From Marinobacter sp. HL-58 (GTDB lineage Bacteria; Pseudomonadota; Gammaproteobacteria; Pseudomonadales; Oleiphilaceae), in assembly GCF_001314605.1 (NCBI RefSeq), contig NZ_LIHP01000004.1:186001-250000 (forward strand): DNA of 64,000 bases, in the 5' to 3' direction. This document shows, piece by piece, positions 46,745-55,382 of the stretch (within the stretch, counting starts at the first letter, position 1; every line of letters starts with the position of its first letter). Below the pieces are notes generated by a model. It worked only from the letters and a program-made list of their open reading frames with translations, was not told the origin of the DNA and ran no database searches. Both the position numbers and the translations under genes were made by a program.

Positions 46745-46762
46745 TGCGACGTTTTTGTCGCA
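46745..46762 (+). promoter_or_regulatory. Leader hairpin before the 46795 gene
   Basis: TGCGAC and GTCGCA are perfect arms around the loop GTTTTT, 33 bases before the start codon. It could be a leader structure; the following run of T is too short for a terminator. Confidence 0.35.
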
Positions 46763-46794
46763 ATTTCCAGAGCACCAACCGTAAGGATAATGAC

Positions 46795-47220
46795 ATGATC
46801 TGGTTAAAAGCGTTTGTCAGTGGCTTTCTGGCAACCCTGATTTTTCATCAGGGCCTGTTCACCGTGTTCTACCTCGTGGGCATGGTGCCATCTGCGCCGT
46901 TCAACATGAATCCGGTACCACCTATGGGCGTTCCCGCCGTGTTTTCACTGGCTTTTTTTGGCGGCCTCTGGGGGCTGGTACTCTGGGCGGCTCTGAGACG
47001 ACTGAATGGCTTTAAGTTCTGGTTGGGTAATGTAATAGTAGGCGCCATCGGGCCAACCGCCGTTGCGATGCTGGTTGTCTTCCCGCTCAAGGGACTGGCG
47101 GTGTCTGCCCAGACCGTGATCGGCGGGCTGATGCTCAACGGCTTCTGGGGACTTGGCGTAGCGCTTTTCCTGGTAATAATGGGCGCGAAAACGGCCCGGC
47201 CCGCCACCGGCAATTCTTAA
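46795..47220 (+). CDS. Four-helix membrane protein, unknown
   Basis: This 141-residue protein has four membrane segments (AFVSGFLATLIFHQGLFTVFYLVG; VFSLAFFGGLWGLVLWAAL; LGNVIVGAIGPTAVAMLVVF; TVIGGLMLNGFWGLGVALFLVI). AAGGA precedes the ATG. It lies 16 bases before a saccharopine-dehydrogenase-like gene on the same strand, so the two are probably cotranscribed. I recognise no named family. Confidence 0.75.
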   Translation: MIWLKAFVSGFLATLIFHQGLFTVFYLVGMVPSAPFNMNPVPPMGVPAVFSLAFFGGLWGLVLWAALRRLNGFKFWLGNVIVGAIGPTAVAMLVVFPLKGLAVSAQTVIGGLMLNGFWGLGVALFLVIMGAKTARPATGNS

Positions 47221-47236
47221 TGGACAAGGATAACCA

Positions 47237-48478
47237 ATGAGCAAAAAAACTGACGCCACCTATGACATCGTGGTATTCGGTGCCACCAGTTTCGTGGGGC
47301 AGATCCTCACCAACTACCTGCTTGAAAGCTACGGCTCTGGCAAAGAGGTTCGCTGGGCCATTGCGGGGCGCTCCGAAAGCAAACTGAACGCCCTGAAACA
47401 AAGCCTGGGCAAAGGCGCAGCGGAACTGCCGGTGATAGTGGCGGACGCCAGCGACGAAGGCGCCCTGAAGGCCATGTGCGACCAGACCCGGGTGGTGATC
47501 TCAACAGTGGGGCCTTACGCCCTGTATGGCGAGCCGCTCGTCAAAATCTGTGCCGAAACCGGCACGGACTACTGCGACCTGACCGGTGAGGTCCAGTGGA
47601 TCCGCCGGATGGTGGAAACCTACGAGGACAAAGCCAAGGCCTCTGGTGCTCGCATTGTGCATTGCTGCGGATTCGACTCGATTCCGTCAGACATGGGTGT
47701 CTGGTTTCTCCAACAGCAGGCAGAAGCAACCTTTGGTGCGCCCTGCCAGGACGTACGCATGCGGGTAAAGGTCGCCAAGGGCGAGTTTTCCGGCGGCACC
47801 GTGGCCAGCATGATGAACGTAGCCAAAGAAGCAGCGGCTGACTCGAAGCTGCGCAAGGAGCTGGCCAATCCGTTTTCCATCTGCCCGCCGGAGCATCGCT
47901 CCAAAACCCGTCAGCCCAGCCTGAAAGGGGCGGAGTTTGACAGGGACTTCGGTGTCTGGCTGGCGCCCTTTGTAATGGGGGCCATCAATACCCGGATTGT
48001 TCACCGCTCCAATGCCTTGCAGAACGCGCGCTATGGCCGGGAGTTTACGTACGATGAGGCCATGATGACCGGGCGTGGCCTGAAGGGCCGCCTGGCCGCT
48101 TACGCCATCACCGGCGCCCTGGGTGGTTTCTTTACGGCCTCTGCGTTCAAGCCGTCCCGCTGGGTGGTTGAAAAGTTTGTCCCCAAGCCGGGTGAGGGCC
48201 CGGGCCCGGAAGCGCAGAGAAACGGCTTCTACGATCTGCGCTTCGTGGGCAAGACCACCGACGGCAGAACCATCAAAACCAGGGTGACCGGTGACCGTGA
48301 CCCGGGTTATGGTTCTACCGCCAAGATGCTGGGCGAAGCCGGCATGAGCCTGGCGTTTGATGTGGAAGACGACAAGCAGGGCGGCTTCTGGACACCGTCG
48401 TCCCTGCTGGACGGCAAGCTCTTTGACCGCCTGACCAGCAAGGCAGGCCTGACCTTTGAATTGCTGGAAACCAGCTGA
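47237..48478 (+). CDS. Saccharopine-dehydrogenase-like NADP-binding protein (trans-acting enoyl reductase family)
   Basis: This 413-residue protein has an N-terminal Rossmann domain (YDIVVFGATSFVGQILTNYLLE, then WAIAGRSESKLNAL) and VISTVGPYALYGEPLVKICAETGTDYCDLTGE, followed by the GCxxFDSIPSD-type segment (CCGFDSIPSDMGVWF). This matches the group related to Mycobacterium Rv2449c/Rv2953 (trans-acting enoyl reductases) and human SCCPDH rather than true saccharopine dehydrogenases. It could act on lipid substrates; that is not shown. Confidence 0.85.
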   Translation: MSKKTDATYDIVVFGATSFVGQILTNYLLESYGSGKEVRWAIAGRSESKLNALKQSLGKGAAELPVIVADASDEGALKAMCDQTRVVISTVGPYALYGEPLVKICAETGTDYCDLTGEVQWIRRMVETYEDKAKASGARIVHCCGFDSIPSDMGVWFLQQQAEATFGAPCQDVRMRVKVAKGEFSGGTVASMMNVAKEAAADSKLRKELANPFSICPPEHRSKTRQPSLKGAEFDRDFGVWLAPFVMGAINTRIVHRSNALQNARYGREFTYDEAMMTGRGLKGRLAAYAITGALGGFFTASAFKPSRWVVEKFVPKPGEGPGPEAQRNGFYDLRFVGKTTDGRTIKTRVTGDRDPGYGSTAKMLGEAGMSLAFDVEDDKQGGFWTPSSLLDGKLFDRLTSKAGLTFELLETS

Positions 48479-48485
48479 AGGGATA

Positions 48486-50111
48486 TCAGCTTAGCCTGAG
48501 GGTACGGTCGGAGGCTGGCAAGGCCTCCGGCGCGTGCCCCAGCGATACAACCGTTTTTCCCGCCAGCCACTGTTTCATTGCGGCTGCAATCCGGTCTCTG
48601 GTTTGCGCATCCACACCGGTAAACGGCTCATCGAGAATCAGCAACGGTGATTCGTTCAGCATTACGCGAGCAAGGGCAATTCGCCGGGCCTCGCCCCCGG
48701 ATAGCTGGCTGCCCATTGAGCCTAGCCAGGTATTCAGCTGTGCCGGTTCATGAGTAAAACGATCCGCCATGGCCACCAGCTCCAGAACCCGCCAGAGCTC
48801 GCCATCAGAGGCATCCGGCCTGCCAATCAGCAGGTTGGCTTTCAGGGTATCCTCGAACAGTACCGTCTGCTGCGTGAGATAGGCCGCAGGCAGATGCCGG
48901 GCATTACCAGAGGCAGGTTTTTCCAGACCCGCCATTACCTCGGCGATGGAGGATTTACCAGCGCCGGAGCTGCCGATAATACCGACCCATTCTCCGGTAC
49001 CGACTGTCAGGTCGAACCGGCTGATAACGGGGGAATGATCGCCGAAGCGGATGGTTACCTGCTCCAGTTCCAATGCATTGTGACTGTCCAGTGGTACCTG
49101 ACGGACATCGGATTCAGGGCTTGTGTCTGGCGCACAATCGCGATTGAGCCTGGCTGCTGAAGCGAGGGTTCCGCCCAGCCTGGCAAACGCATCCGGGAGC
49201 ATTGAATAAACCTCCAGCAAACCCAGCAGTGCCACTGGCAGCAGGACCACCACCGGCCCGGTAATGACACCCTGCTGAAACAGCTGCAATCCCATCCAGA
49301 GGGCAAGCACTACAGCCAGATTGACCATGACCTGTGCCAGGCCCAGGTTCCAACCAGTGCGGGTATCTGCACGGGAATCGTTACTGGTGATCTGGTCTGC
49401 CTGGCGCAGGCAGAGAGCGGCGTGTTTGCCGGTACGCCCTGCCGCAGTCAGCTCCGCAAAACCTTCGACATGCTCGATAACATCGGTTCGCAACCGTTCC
49501 CGGGCATCTGTCTGCCGGTAAACCAGGTGACGGGTGCGCAGGTAAACCACAAGTGTCGCGATCAGGAAGCCAGGCAGCAGGGTAACCAGAAGGCCAATGG
49601 CAAGATCCTGGCTATAGAAAACCCCGGCAGCAATGACAAGCATGGCCGTGACCAGTGCGGCAAGTGCTGCGGGAGCGATCAGGCGCAGGTACAGCGTGTC
49701 CAGGGCATCCACGTCATTGGTCAGCCGGGACAGCCATTGGGGGCCCTGTAAGGCGCTTCTCTGGCGTCGTGCCGAAAGAGAAAGCTGACGGAACAGCGTA
49801 ACCCGTATATCGGTCAACAACCGCAGGACGGTGTCGTGGTTATAAACCCGCTCTGCATATCGGGCCACTGTGCGGGCCACGGCAAAGAAGCGTATACCAC
49901 CGCCGGGAACATACAGGTTGAGCGACGCCTGCACACCGGCGGCCAGCAGCAGGCCGGTGAGGGCAGTGGCGGTAATAAACCACCCGGACAATGCCAGCAA
50001 CCCCATGCCCGACAGCAGGGTGGCCAGGATCAGCAAGCCTCCCACCGTCAGCCGGACCGGCCGCCTGAATATGAGTGTCAGCCAGGGCCAGAGTTCACGC
50101 ATCGCGCACAC
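48486..50111 (-). CDS. cydC: ABC exporter subunit CydC
   Basis: This 541-residue ABC half-transporter has six N-terminal membrane helices and a C-terminal ATPase: Walker A GSSGAGKS, signature LSGGEARR, Walker B LLILDEPF. With CydD it forms the exporter for glutathione/cysteine (and heme-linked function) needed to assemble bd-type oxidase. The start overlaps the cydD end by 17 bases. It is the last gene of cioA-cioB-cydD-cydC. Confidence 0.93.
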   Translation of the reverse strand: MCAMRELWPWLTLIFRRPVRLTVGGLLILATLLSGMGLLALSGWFITATALTGLLLAAGVQASLNLYVPGGGIRFFAVARTVARYAERVYNHDTVLRLLTDIRVTLFRQLSLSARRQRSALQGPQWLSRLTNDVDALDTLYLRLIAPAALAALVTAMLVIAAGVFYSQDLAIGLLVTLLPGFLIATLVVYLRTRHLVYRQTDARERLRTDVIEHVEGFAELTAAGRTGKHAALCLRQADQITSNDSRADTRTGWNLGLAQVMVNLAVVLALWMGLQLFQQGVITGPVVVLLPVALLGLLEVYSMLPDAFARLGGTLASAARLNRDCAPDTSPESDVRQVPLDSHNALELEQVTIRFGDHSPVISRFDLTVGTGEWVGIIGSSGAGKSSIAEVMAGLEKPASGNARHLPAAYLTQQTVLFEDTLKANLLIGRPDASDGELWRVLELVAMADRFTHEPAQLNTWLGSMGSQLSGGEARRIALARVMLNESPLLILDEPFTGVDAQTRDRIAAAMKQWLAGKTVVSLGHAPEALPASDRTLRLS

Positions 50112-51765
50112 CCCCTTCGGTTACCAGCAAGGTCCTGTTCGCCAGAGTAAGCAGCGCCTGATGGTGGGTCGCAAAGACAAGCGTCTTGCCGGCCCGGGCG
50201 AGCTTGTGAAGGGCTTCGAGAATGTAGATTTCACTGTCGCTGTCTAGCCCTGCGGTGGGCTCGTCAAGCAGAATCAGGTCATAGTTGGCCACGAACACCC
50301 GTGCCAGGCTCAGCCTGCGGGCCTGGCCACCGGACAGTCCCTGGCCGTCCTCGGTGATCTTGCTGTAGATACCTTGCTCCCTGCTGTTGAGCAGGCTGCC
50401 AAGGCCAACTTGTCGCAGGGCCGTTTCTATGGCGACATCGGTGGCATCCGGCGTGGTCAGTCGGAGATTGTCGGCCCAGGTACCATGGACCAGAAACGGA
50501 GACTGACCAAGCCAGCCGAAAGGCTTCTCTCCGGCCGGCGCACCAAACACCGAAATATGGCCCTGATCCGGTTGCATGAAGCCTGCCATCAGGTACAGCA
50601 AGGACGATTTGCCACCGCCGGAGGGGCCGGTAAGGGCGATGACATCGCCTTTTTTTATCTCCAGTGAAATGTGGTCCAGCACCGGCCGTTCGGCATCGTA
50701 GGCAAGGTAAAGGTCCTGCACCGAAATGATGTCCGGCGCTTGCGGTTCAAACCCTGTCTGCGCCGCTGGCCTGGTGTCTGTACTACTCTGCAGTCGCTCG
50801 ACAATCTCGGCTCCGGCACCCATGGCCGCGGCCCGGTCATGATAGTGCTGCGACAACAGGCGCAATGGCTGGAAAAATTCCGGTGCCAGCAGCAGCACCA
50901 GCAAACCAGAGAACAGAGTGAGGTCGTCAGACGGCCCATACGTGATATAACCCAGCAAACCAAAGCCAATGTAGATAGCCACCACTGCAATGGCTACCGA
51001 TGCAAAGAACTCGAGTACAGCGGAGGACAGAAAAGCAATCCTGAGTGTTTTCATGGTCACGCGACGATAATCATCGGAGCGTTTTCGCAGGGTTTCTGCC
51101 GCAGGCGCTGTCTGACCAAACAGCTGCAGGGTTGTCAGGCCACGAACCTTGTCCAGGAACTGGCCCGACAAACGGCCGATGGTCTGAAAATGCTGCTGAT
51201 TGAGTTTTTCCGCTCCCATACCCACCAGTGCCATAAACAGGGGGATCAGCGGAGCGGACAGAAACAGGAATATACCGGCCAGCCAGTCCAGCGAGAAAAC
51301 TACCCCCAGGATGAGCAATGGTACGATCACCGCCAGTATCATCTGGGGCAGGAAGCGTGCGAAATAACCATGCAGGGCATCGGTGTGGTCGAGCCATTCC
51401 CGTGCCAGCGTGCCAGCCGATACCTGCCCGATGGCAACGGGGCCGGTCGTCTGCCAGCATCGATTTATCTGATGGCGCACTTCACTGCGCACTTTGCGGC
51501 TGCAACGGGCTGCAAAACGGGCCTGAAGCCCCTGGGCAACACCCCTCGCCAGAATGGCCGAAACCAGACCGGTGAACAGCAGGGAAAGCTCCTGTACCGG
51601 TACTTCCGCAACGACGCCCTGATGAACTATGCCTGCCAGAAACGCCATCTGGGCGATGGTGGCTATCCCTGCCACCACGCCCGCAGATACCGTGGCCAGT
51701 ATCAGCGGGCGGCCATGGATTGCCAGCCCGCCTAGCCAGGTGCGGGCAGAAGCCTGTTCTGACAC
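50095..51765 (-). CDS. cydD: ABC exporter subunit CydD
   Basis: This 556-residue ABC half-transporter has Walker A GPSGGGKS, signature LSGGQARR and Walker B LILLDEPTAGLDSD, and a membrane domain with FAARCSRKVRSEVRHQI. It abuts the cydB/cioB stop directly. Its position with cioAB argues that the pair matures this oxidase. Confidence 0.93.
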   Translation of the reverse strand: MSEQASARTWLGGLAIHGRPLILATVSAGVVAGIATIAQMAFLAGIVHQGVVAEVPVQELSLLFTGLVSAILARGVAQGLQARFAARCSRKVRSEVRHQINRCWQTTGPVAIGQVSAGTLAREWLDHTDALHGYFARFLPQMILAVIVPLLILGVVFSLDWLAGIFLFLSAPLIPLFMALVGMGAEKLNQQHFQTIGRLSGQFLDKVRGLTTLQLFGQTAPAAETLRKRSDDYRRVTMKTLRIAFLSSAVLEFFASVAIAVVAIYIGFGLLGYITYGPSDDLTLFSGLLVLLLAPEFFQPLRLLSQHYHDRAAAMGAGAEIVERLQSSTDTRPAAQTGFEPQAPDIISVQDLYLAYDAERPVLDHISLEIKKGDVIALTGPSGGGKSSLLYLMAGFMQPDQGHISVFGAPAGEKPFGWLGQSPFLVHGTWADNLRLTTPDATDVAIETALRQVGLGSLLNSREQGIYSKITEDGQGLSGGQARRLSLARVFVANYDLILLDEPTAGLDSDSEIYILEALHKLARAGKTLVFATHHQALLTLANRTLLVTEGGVRDA

Positions 51766-52767
51766 TTAGTGGTAGCCCTCGCCGGCACGAACCTTGCCCC
51801 GGAATACCCAGTAGGTCCAGGCGGTGTAGGCCAGCACGATGGGAATGACAAACACCAGACCAATCAACAGGAACAGCTGTGATCCGGGGGCCGATGCGGC
51901 GTCCCATAGTGTGTAATCCGGTGGTACAACATAGGGCCAGCGGCTCACTACAAGGCCAAGATACGTCGTGATGAACAGCCCCATGGTAGCGACGAAGGGC
52001 ATACCTTCAGACCGGTTACGCACCGAGCGGAAAATCTGGAAGGCGCAGATCAATGTCAGCACTGGCAGAATCCAGATCACCGTCAGGTTTGAGAACCAAC
52101 GTTCCTGGACCATCTCGTCCACGAAGGGCGTCCAGACGCTGATGATGGCGAATACCGCCAGTACTGCAGCCAACAGCGGCAGGGTGATCCGGTAGGCCCA
52201 TTCCTGCAGTCGACCCTCGGTTTTCATGATCAGCCAGGTAGATCCCAGGAGCGCATACCCGGCCAACAGGCCAAGTCCGGTGAGTACTGTAAACGGGGTG
52301 AGCCAGTCCAGAGCGCCCCCTACATATACCCCGTTGGCAGTTTCGAAGCCCTGTATATAGGCGCCAACAACCGCACCCTGTGCAAACGATGCAACCGTGG
52401 AGCCGCCTGCAAACGCCCAATTCCAGAGGTAGCGGGATGTCCGCGCCTTGAAGCGGAATTCAAAGGCAACACCGCGGAATATCAGCCCCGCCAGTAGCAG
52501 GAAAACACCGATATACAGCGCTGGCAGGAAGATGGAATAAACCATGGGAAAGGCCGCCAGAAGGCCTGCACCACCGAGCACCAGCCAGGTCTCGTTGCCG
52601 TCCCAGACCGGGGCGACGGTGTTCATCATGACGTCCCTGCTTTCTTCATTGGGTGCAAAGGGGAACAGAATCCCCACACCCAGATCAAAGCCATCCATCA
52701 ACACATACATGATGATGCCGAAGCCGATAATAAATGCCCAGATGAGGGGCAGATCCAACAGTTCCAT
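51766..52767 (-). CDS. cioB: Cytochrome bd-type quinol oxidase subunit II (CioB-like)
   Basis: This 333-residue subunit II has eight or so membrane helices, starting LPLIWAFIIGFGIIMYVLMDGFDLGVGILFPF, with DGNETWLVLGGAGLLAAFPMVY. It lies one base after cioA. No CydX-like small subunit gene is visible between it and cydD. Confidence 0.94.
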   Translation of the reverse strand: MELLDLPLIWAFIIGFGIIMYVLMDGFDLGVGILFPFAPNEESRDVMMNTVAPVWDGNETWLVLGGAGLLAAFPMVYSIFLPALYIGVFLLLAGLIFRGVAFEFRFKARTSRYLWNWAFAGGSTVASFAQGAVVGAYIQGFETANGVYVGGALDWLTPFTVLTGLGLLAGYALLGSTWLIMKTEGRLQEWAYRITLPLLAAVLAVFAIISVWTPFVDEMVQERWFSNLTVIWILPVLTLICAFQIFRSVRNRSEGMPFVATMGLFITTYLGLVVSRWPYVVPPDYTLWDAASAPGSQLFLLIGLVFVIPIVLAYTAWTYWVFRGKVRAGEGYH

Positions 52768-52768
52768 A

Positions 52769-54199
52769 TCAGTGACCTCCCTGGTTCAGTGGCTTGCGGT
52801 TGTCATTGTCGTCCATTTCAAACGGCACATGAGCGGCAGACAACGGCCGTTTCGGTCGGTCATCTCCGTATTCTTCGTCAATGCTACTGTCCTCCAGTCC
52901 CACATACAGCACCCGCATCAGATAATAGACGCCTGCCGAGAACACCATGGCGTAGACCACCACATAACCGATCAGCGTAAACAACGCCATACCGCCGGTC
53001 AGGGAGGGGGTAACAGAATCGGCCTGGTTCATCATGCCGTGAACCAGCCATGGAGCCCTGCCTATTTCCGTAACAAACCATCCGGCAAGCACCGCCACAA
53101 AGGGCGTAAGGCTCATTAAGCGAAGACCCTGCAGGAACCATGGTGTTTGCCAATACCGGCCCTTCGCCCGGAGTACCAGGCCGGCCAGTCCGAACAGGAT
53201 CATCAACATACCCAGAGCAACCATGACACGGAAAGACCAGAACACGATTGCCACCGGCGGCTGTTCTTCAACCGCCACCTCATTCAGGCCGGGTACTTCG
53301 CCGTTCCAGTCATGAGTCAGAATAAAGCTGGCAAGACTTGGAATGCCCACTTCGAAATGGTTCGTCTGGTTGGCCTGATCCGGTATCGCGAAAAGCAACA
53401 GCGGCACATTGCTGGATGTTTCCCAGTTACCTTCCATGGCCGCTACTTTCATGGGCTGGTGCTCCAGAGTGTTGAGGCCATGAAAGTCGCCCACCACCAG
53501 CTGGGCCGGAGCGATGAACAGGATAAGCCATAAACTCATGGACAGTGCTTTCCTGTTGGCTTCAACCTCACGTTTGCGCAACAGATACCAGGCACTGACA
53601 CCGGCCACCACGAAGGAACCGGTAAGGAAAGACGCCAGCCCCATGTGCATGAACCGATAGGGGAAAGAGGGATTGAAAATTGCCTCCTTCCAGGAAGTCA
53701 CATAGAACACGCCGTCCCGTAGTTCGGTACCTGCCGGGGTCTGCATCCAGCTGTTTGCCGACAGAATCCAGAAAGAGGAGATAAAAGTGCCCAATGCCAC
53801 CATAATGGCAGCGAACAGGTGAACGCCCGCAGGAACCTTATCCCGGCCAAACAGCAGCACACCCAGGAATGCCGCTTCCAGGAAGAAGGCGGTAACAACC
53901 TCGTAACTCAGAATAGGGCCAAGATAGTTCGCCGTGGCCTGGGAGAAGTTACTCCAGTTGGTTCCGAACTGGAAAGACATCACAATGCCTGACACCACCC
54001 CCATACCGAATACAACGGCGAACACTTTGGTCCAGAAGGCAGAAAGCTTGATCCAGGCCGGATTACCGGTTTTGAAGGCAAGCCCCTCAAGCACTGCAAT
54101 GAAGGAAGCAAGGCCGATGGTAAACACCGGAAAAATGGCGTGAAAGGACACCACGAACGCGAACTGGATTCGCGAAAGGATAAGGGGATCTAGTTCCAT
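52769..54199 (-). CDS. cioA: Cytochrome bd-type quinol oxidase subunit I (CioA-like)
   Basis: This 476-residue subunit I reduces O2 to water with quinol. Heme ligands are visible: His near residue 20 (VSFHAIFP), the Glu pair in SYEVVTAFFLEAAFLG, and His in RFMHMGLASF; the quinol site has QPMKVAAMEG. The short Q-loop and length match the cyanide-insensitive CioA class rather than E. coli CydA. The canonical GRQPW motif reads GRAPW here (FVTEIGRAPWLVHG), a departure worth noting. It is the first gene of the four-gene operon. Confidence 0.93.
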   Translation of the reverse strand: MELDPLILSRIQFAFVVSFHAIFPVFTIGLASFIAVLEGLAFKTGNPAWIKLSAFWTKVFAVVFGMGVVSGIVMSFQFGTNWSNFSQATANYLGPILSYEVVTAFFLEAAFLGVLLFGRDKVPAGVHLFAAIMVALGTFISSFWILSANSWMQTPAGTELRDGVFYVTSWKEAIFNPSFPYRFMHMGLASFLTGSFVVAGVSAWYLLRKREVEANRKALSMSLWLILFIAPAQLVVGDFHGLNTLEHQPMKVAAMEGNWETSSNVPLLLFAIPDQANQTNHFEVGIPSLASFILTHDWNGEVPGLNEVAVEEQPPVAIVFWSFRVMVALGMLMILFGLAGLVLRAKGRYWQTPWFLQGLRLMSLTPFVAVLAGWFVTEIGRAPWLVHGMMNQADSVTPSLTGGMALFTLIGYVVVYAMVFSAGVYYLMRVLYVGLEDSSIDEEYGDDRPKRPLSAAHVPFEMDDNDNRKPLNQGGH

Positions 54200-54382
54200 G
54201 GGAACCCTCCGGTAACGTTCACATCATAACAAACGGGCCCAGCGAACCCGTTCAGTCGCTGCCATGGCTCTGTTTGTTATATTGTTGGTTCCGGCAGATA
54301 ACGAGCATGTTACTCAACATAGTTTTAAAAACCATAGGGCGGTTTGTCGCACCCTTGATTTATAACAAGTATGGGGAAACCA

Positions 54383-55012
54383 ATGAGCTTTTACGAGGAC
54401 CGGATACTTCCACACATCATAGACCGTGCTTGCTCAATGGGCCAGGTGATGAAGCTGCGGGGCCAGGTGGTGCCACACGCCAAAGGCCGGGTGCTGGAAG
54501 TCGGCATGGGTTCCGCCATCAATATGGCGTTCTATAACCCGGAAAACGTTGAAATGGTCTATGGCCTTGAGCCTTCTGAGGGCATGCGTCGCAAGGCCCG
54601 GGCCAATCTCGCCAGGTCCCCCATCAAGGTGGAATGGCTGGACCTGCCCGGGGAAAAGATCCCCCTGGAAGATCACTCCATCGATACCGTGTTACTCACC
54701 TTCACCCTGTGCACGATTCCCGACTGGCACACCGCGCTCCAGCAGATGTGGCGGGTTCTCAAACCCGGCGGCGAACTGCTGTTTCTGGAACACGGTGAAT
54801 CCCCCCAAGACAGCACCCGAAAATGGCAACACCGCATCACACCGGGCTGGAAGAAACTGGCCGGCGGCTGCCATCTCAACCGCCATATCGCCGACCTGAT
54901 CCGGCACGCCGGGTTTGAAATTCTGGAACTGGAAAACCTCTATATCCCCAAGGCACCGAAAATTGCCGGGTACATCTACAAGGGCAGGGCCGTGAAGCCA
55001 ACCAATGCCTGA
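54383..55012 (+). CDS. Class I SAM-dependent methyltransferase
   Basis: This 209-residue Methyltransf_11-type protein has motif I GRVLEVGMGSAINMAFYN, then VYGLEPSEGMRRKA, the core IDTVLLTFTLCTIPDWHTALQQMWRVLKPGGELLFLEHG, and the C-terminal segment typical of METTL7-like enzymes (GCHLNRHIADLIRHAGFE). I prefer the ATG at 54383, which has GGGGAAA upstream, to the one at 54371. It lies between cioA (divergent) and tRNA-Leu. The substrate is unknown; a lipid or quinone-like compound would fit the family. Confidence 0.85.
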   Translation: MSFYEDRILPHIIDRACSMGQVMKLRGQVVPHAKGRVLEVGMGSAINMAFYNPENVEMVYGLEPSEGMRRKARANLARSPIKVEWLDLPGEKIPLEDHSIDTVLLTFTLCTIPDWHTALQQMWRVLKPGGELLFLEHGESPQDSTRKWQHRITPGWKKLAGGCHLNRHIADLIRHAGFEILELENLYIPKAPKIAGYIYKGRAVKPTNA

Positions 55013-55044
55013 CGGCCAGCTGCGAGCCACAGTCGCATTCCGAA

Positions 55045-55073
55045 TTGCGTTACCGTACGCGGCCTTATACAAT
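55045..55073 (+). promoter_or_regulatory. Candidate promoter of tRNA-Leu
   Basis: TTGCGT and TACAAT are 17 bases apart, ending 26 bases before the tRNA. The -10 matches five of six consensus bases. Confidence 0.55.
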
Positions 55074-55099
55074 CCTGCCCGTCACAACCCCCTCCGAAT

Positions 55100-55186
55100 G
55101 CCCGGATGGTGGAATAGGTAGACACAAGAGACTTAAAATCTCTCGACCGTTAGGTCGTGCCGGTTCGATTCCGGCTCCGGGCACCA
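55100..55186 (+). tRNA. tRNA-Leu (anticodon UAA)
   Basis: Acceptor arms GCCCGGA and TCCGGGC pair; the anticodon stem AGAGA/TCTCT holds the loop CTTAAAA with TAA at 34-36. The long variable arm and encoded ACCA end are present; 87 bases in all. Its 3' end is the left border of the AT-rich island, a common integration site for phages and satellites. Confidence 0.97.
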
Positions 55187-55243
55187 ATTAAATCAATAGG
55201 TTAAGAGTTCGCTTGTTGGCGATTAATATTTTTGACCGATCAG

Positions 55244-55261
55244 TGTAGACGCAATGTAGAC
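55244..55261. repeat. Tandem TGTAGAC repeats near the island border
   Basis: TGTAGAC occurs at 55244-55250 and 55255-55261, one helical turn apart (11 bases), within 75 bases of the tRNA end. Such spaced direct repeats are typical of integrase arm sites, although the integrase gene is missing. Confidence 0.4.
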
Positions 55262-55382
55262 AATTTGGGGGCGACTGAAGGGCAAGCTCACCCAATTAGA
55301 TTTGGCAGCTTTTGTATCGATTGGCTATTGGATTTCATTAATGATTAACTACACTTGGCATATCAAAGATGAACCTACGTGA

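Noticed and set aside
54355..54368. TTGATTTATAACAA, an FNR/Anr-like box between cioA and the methyltransferase
   Set aside because: One half-site base is wrong and it sits only about 14 bases before the methyltransferase start, too close for an activator site and 155 bases from cioA.
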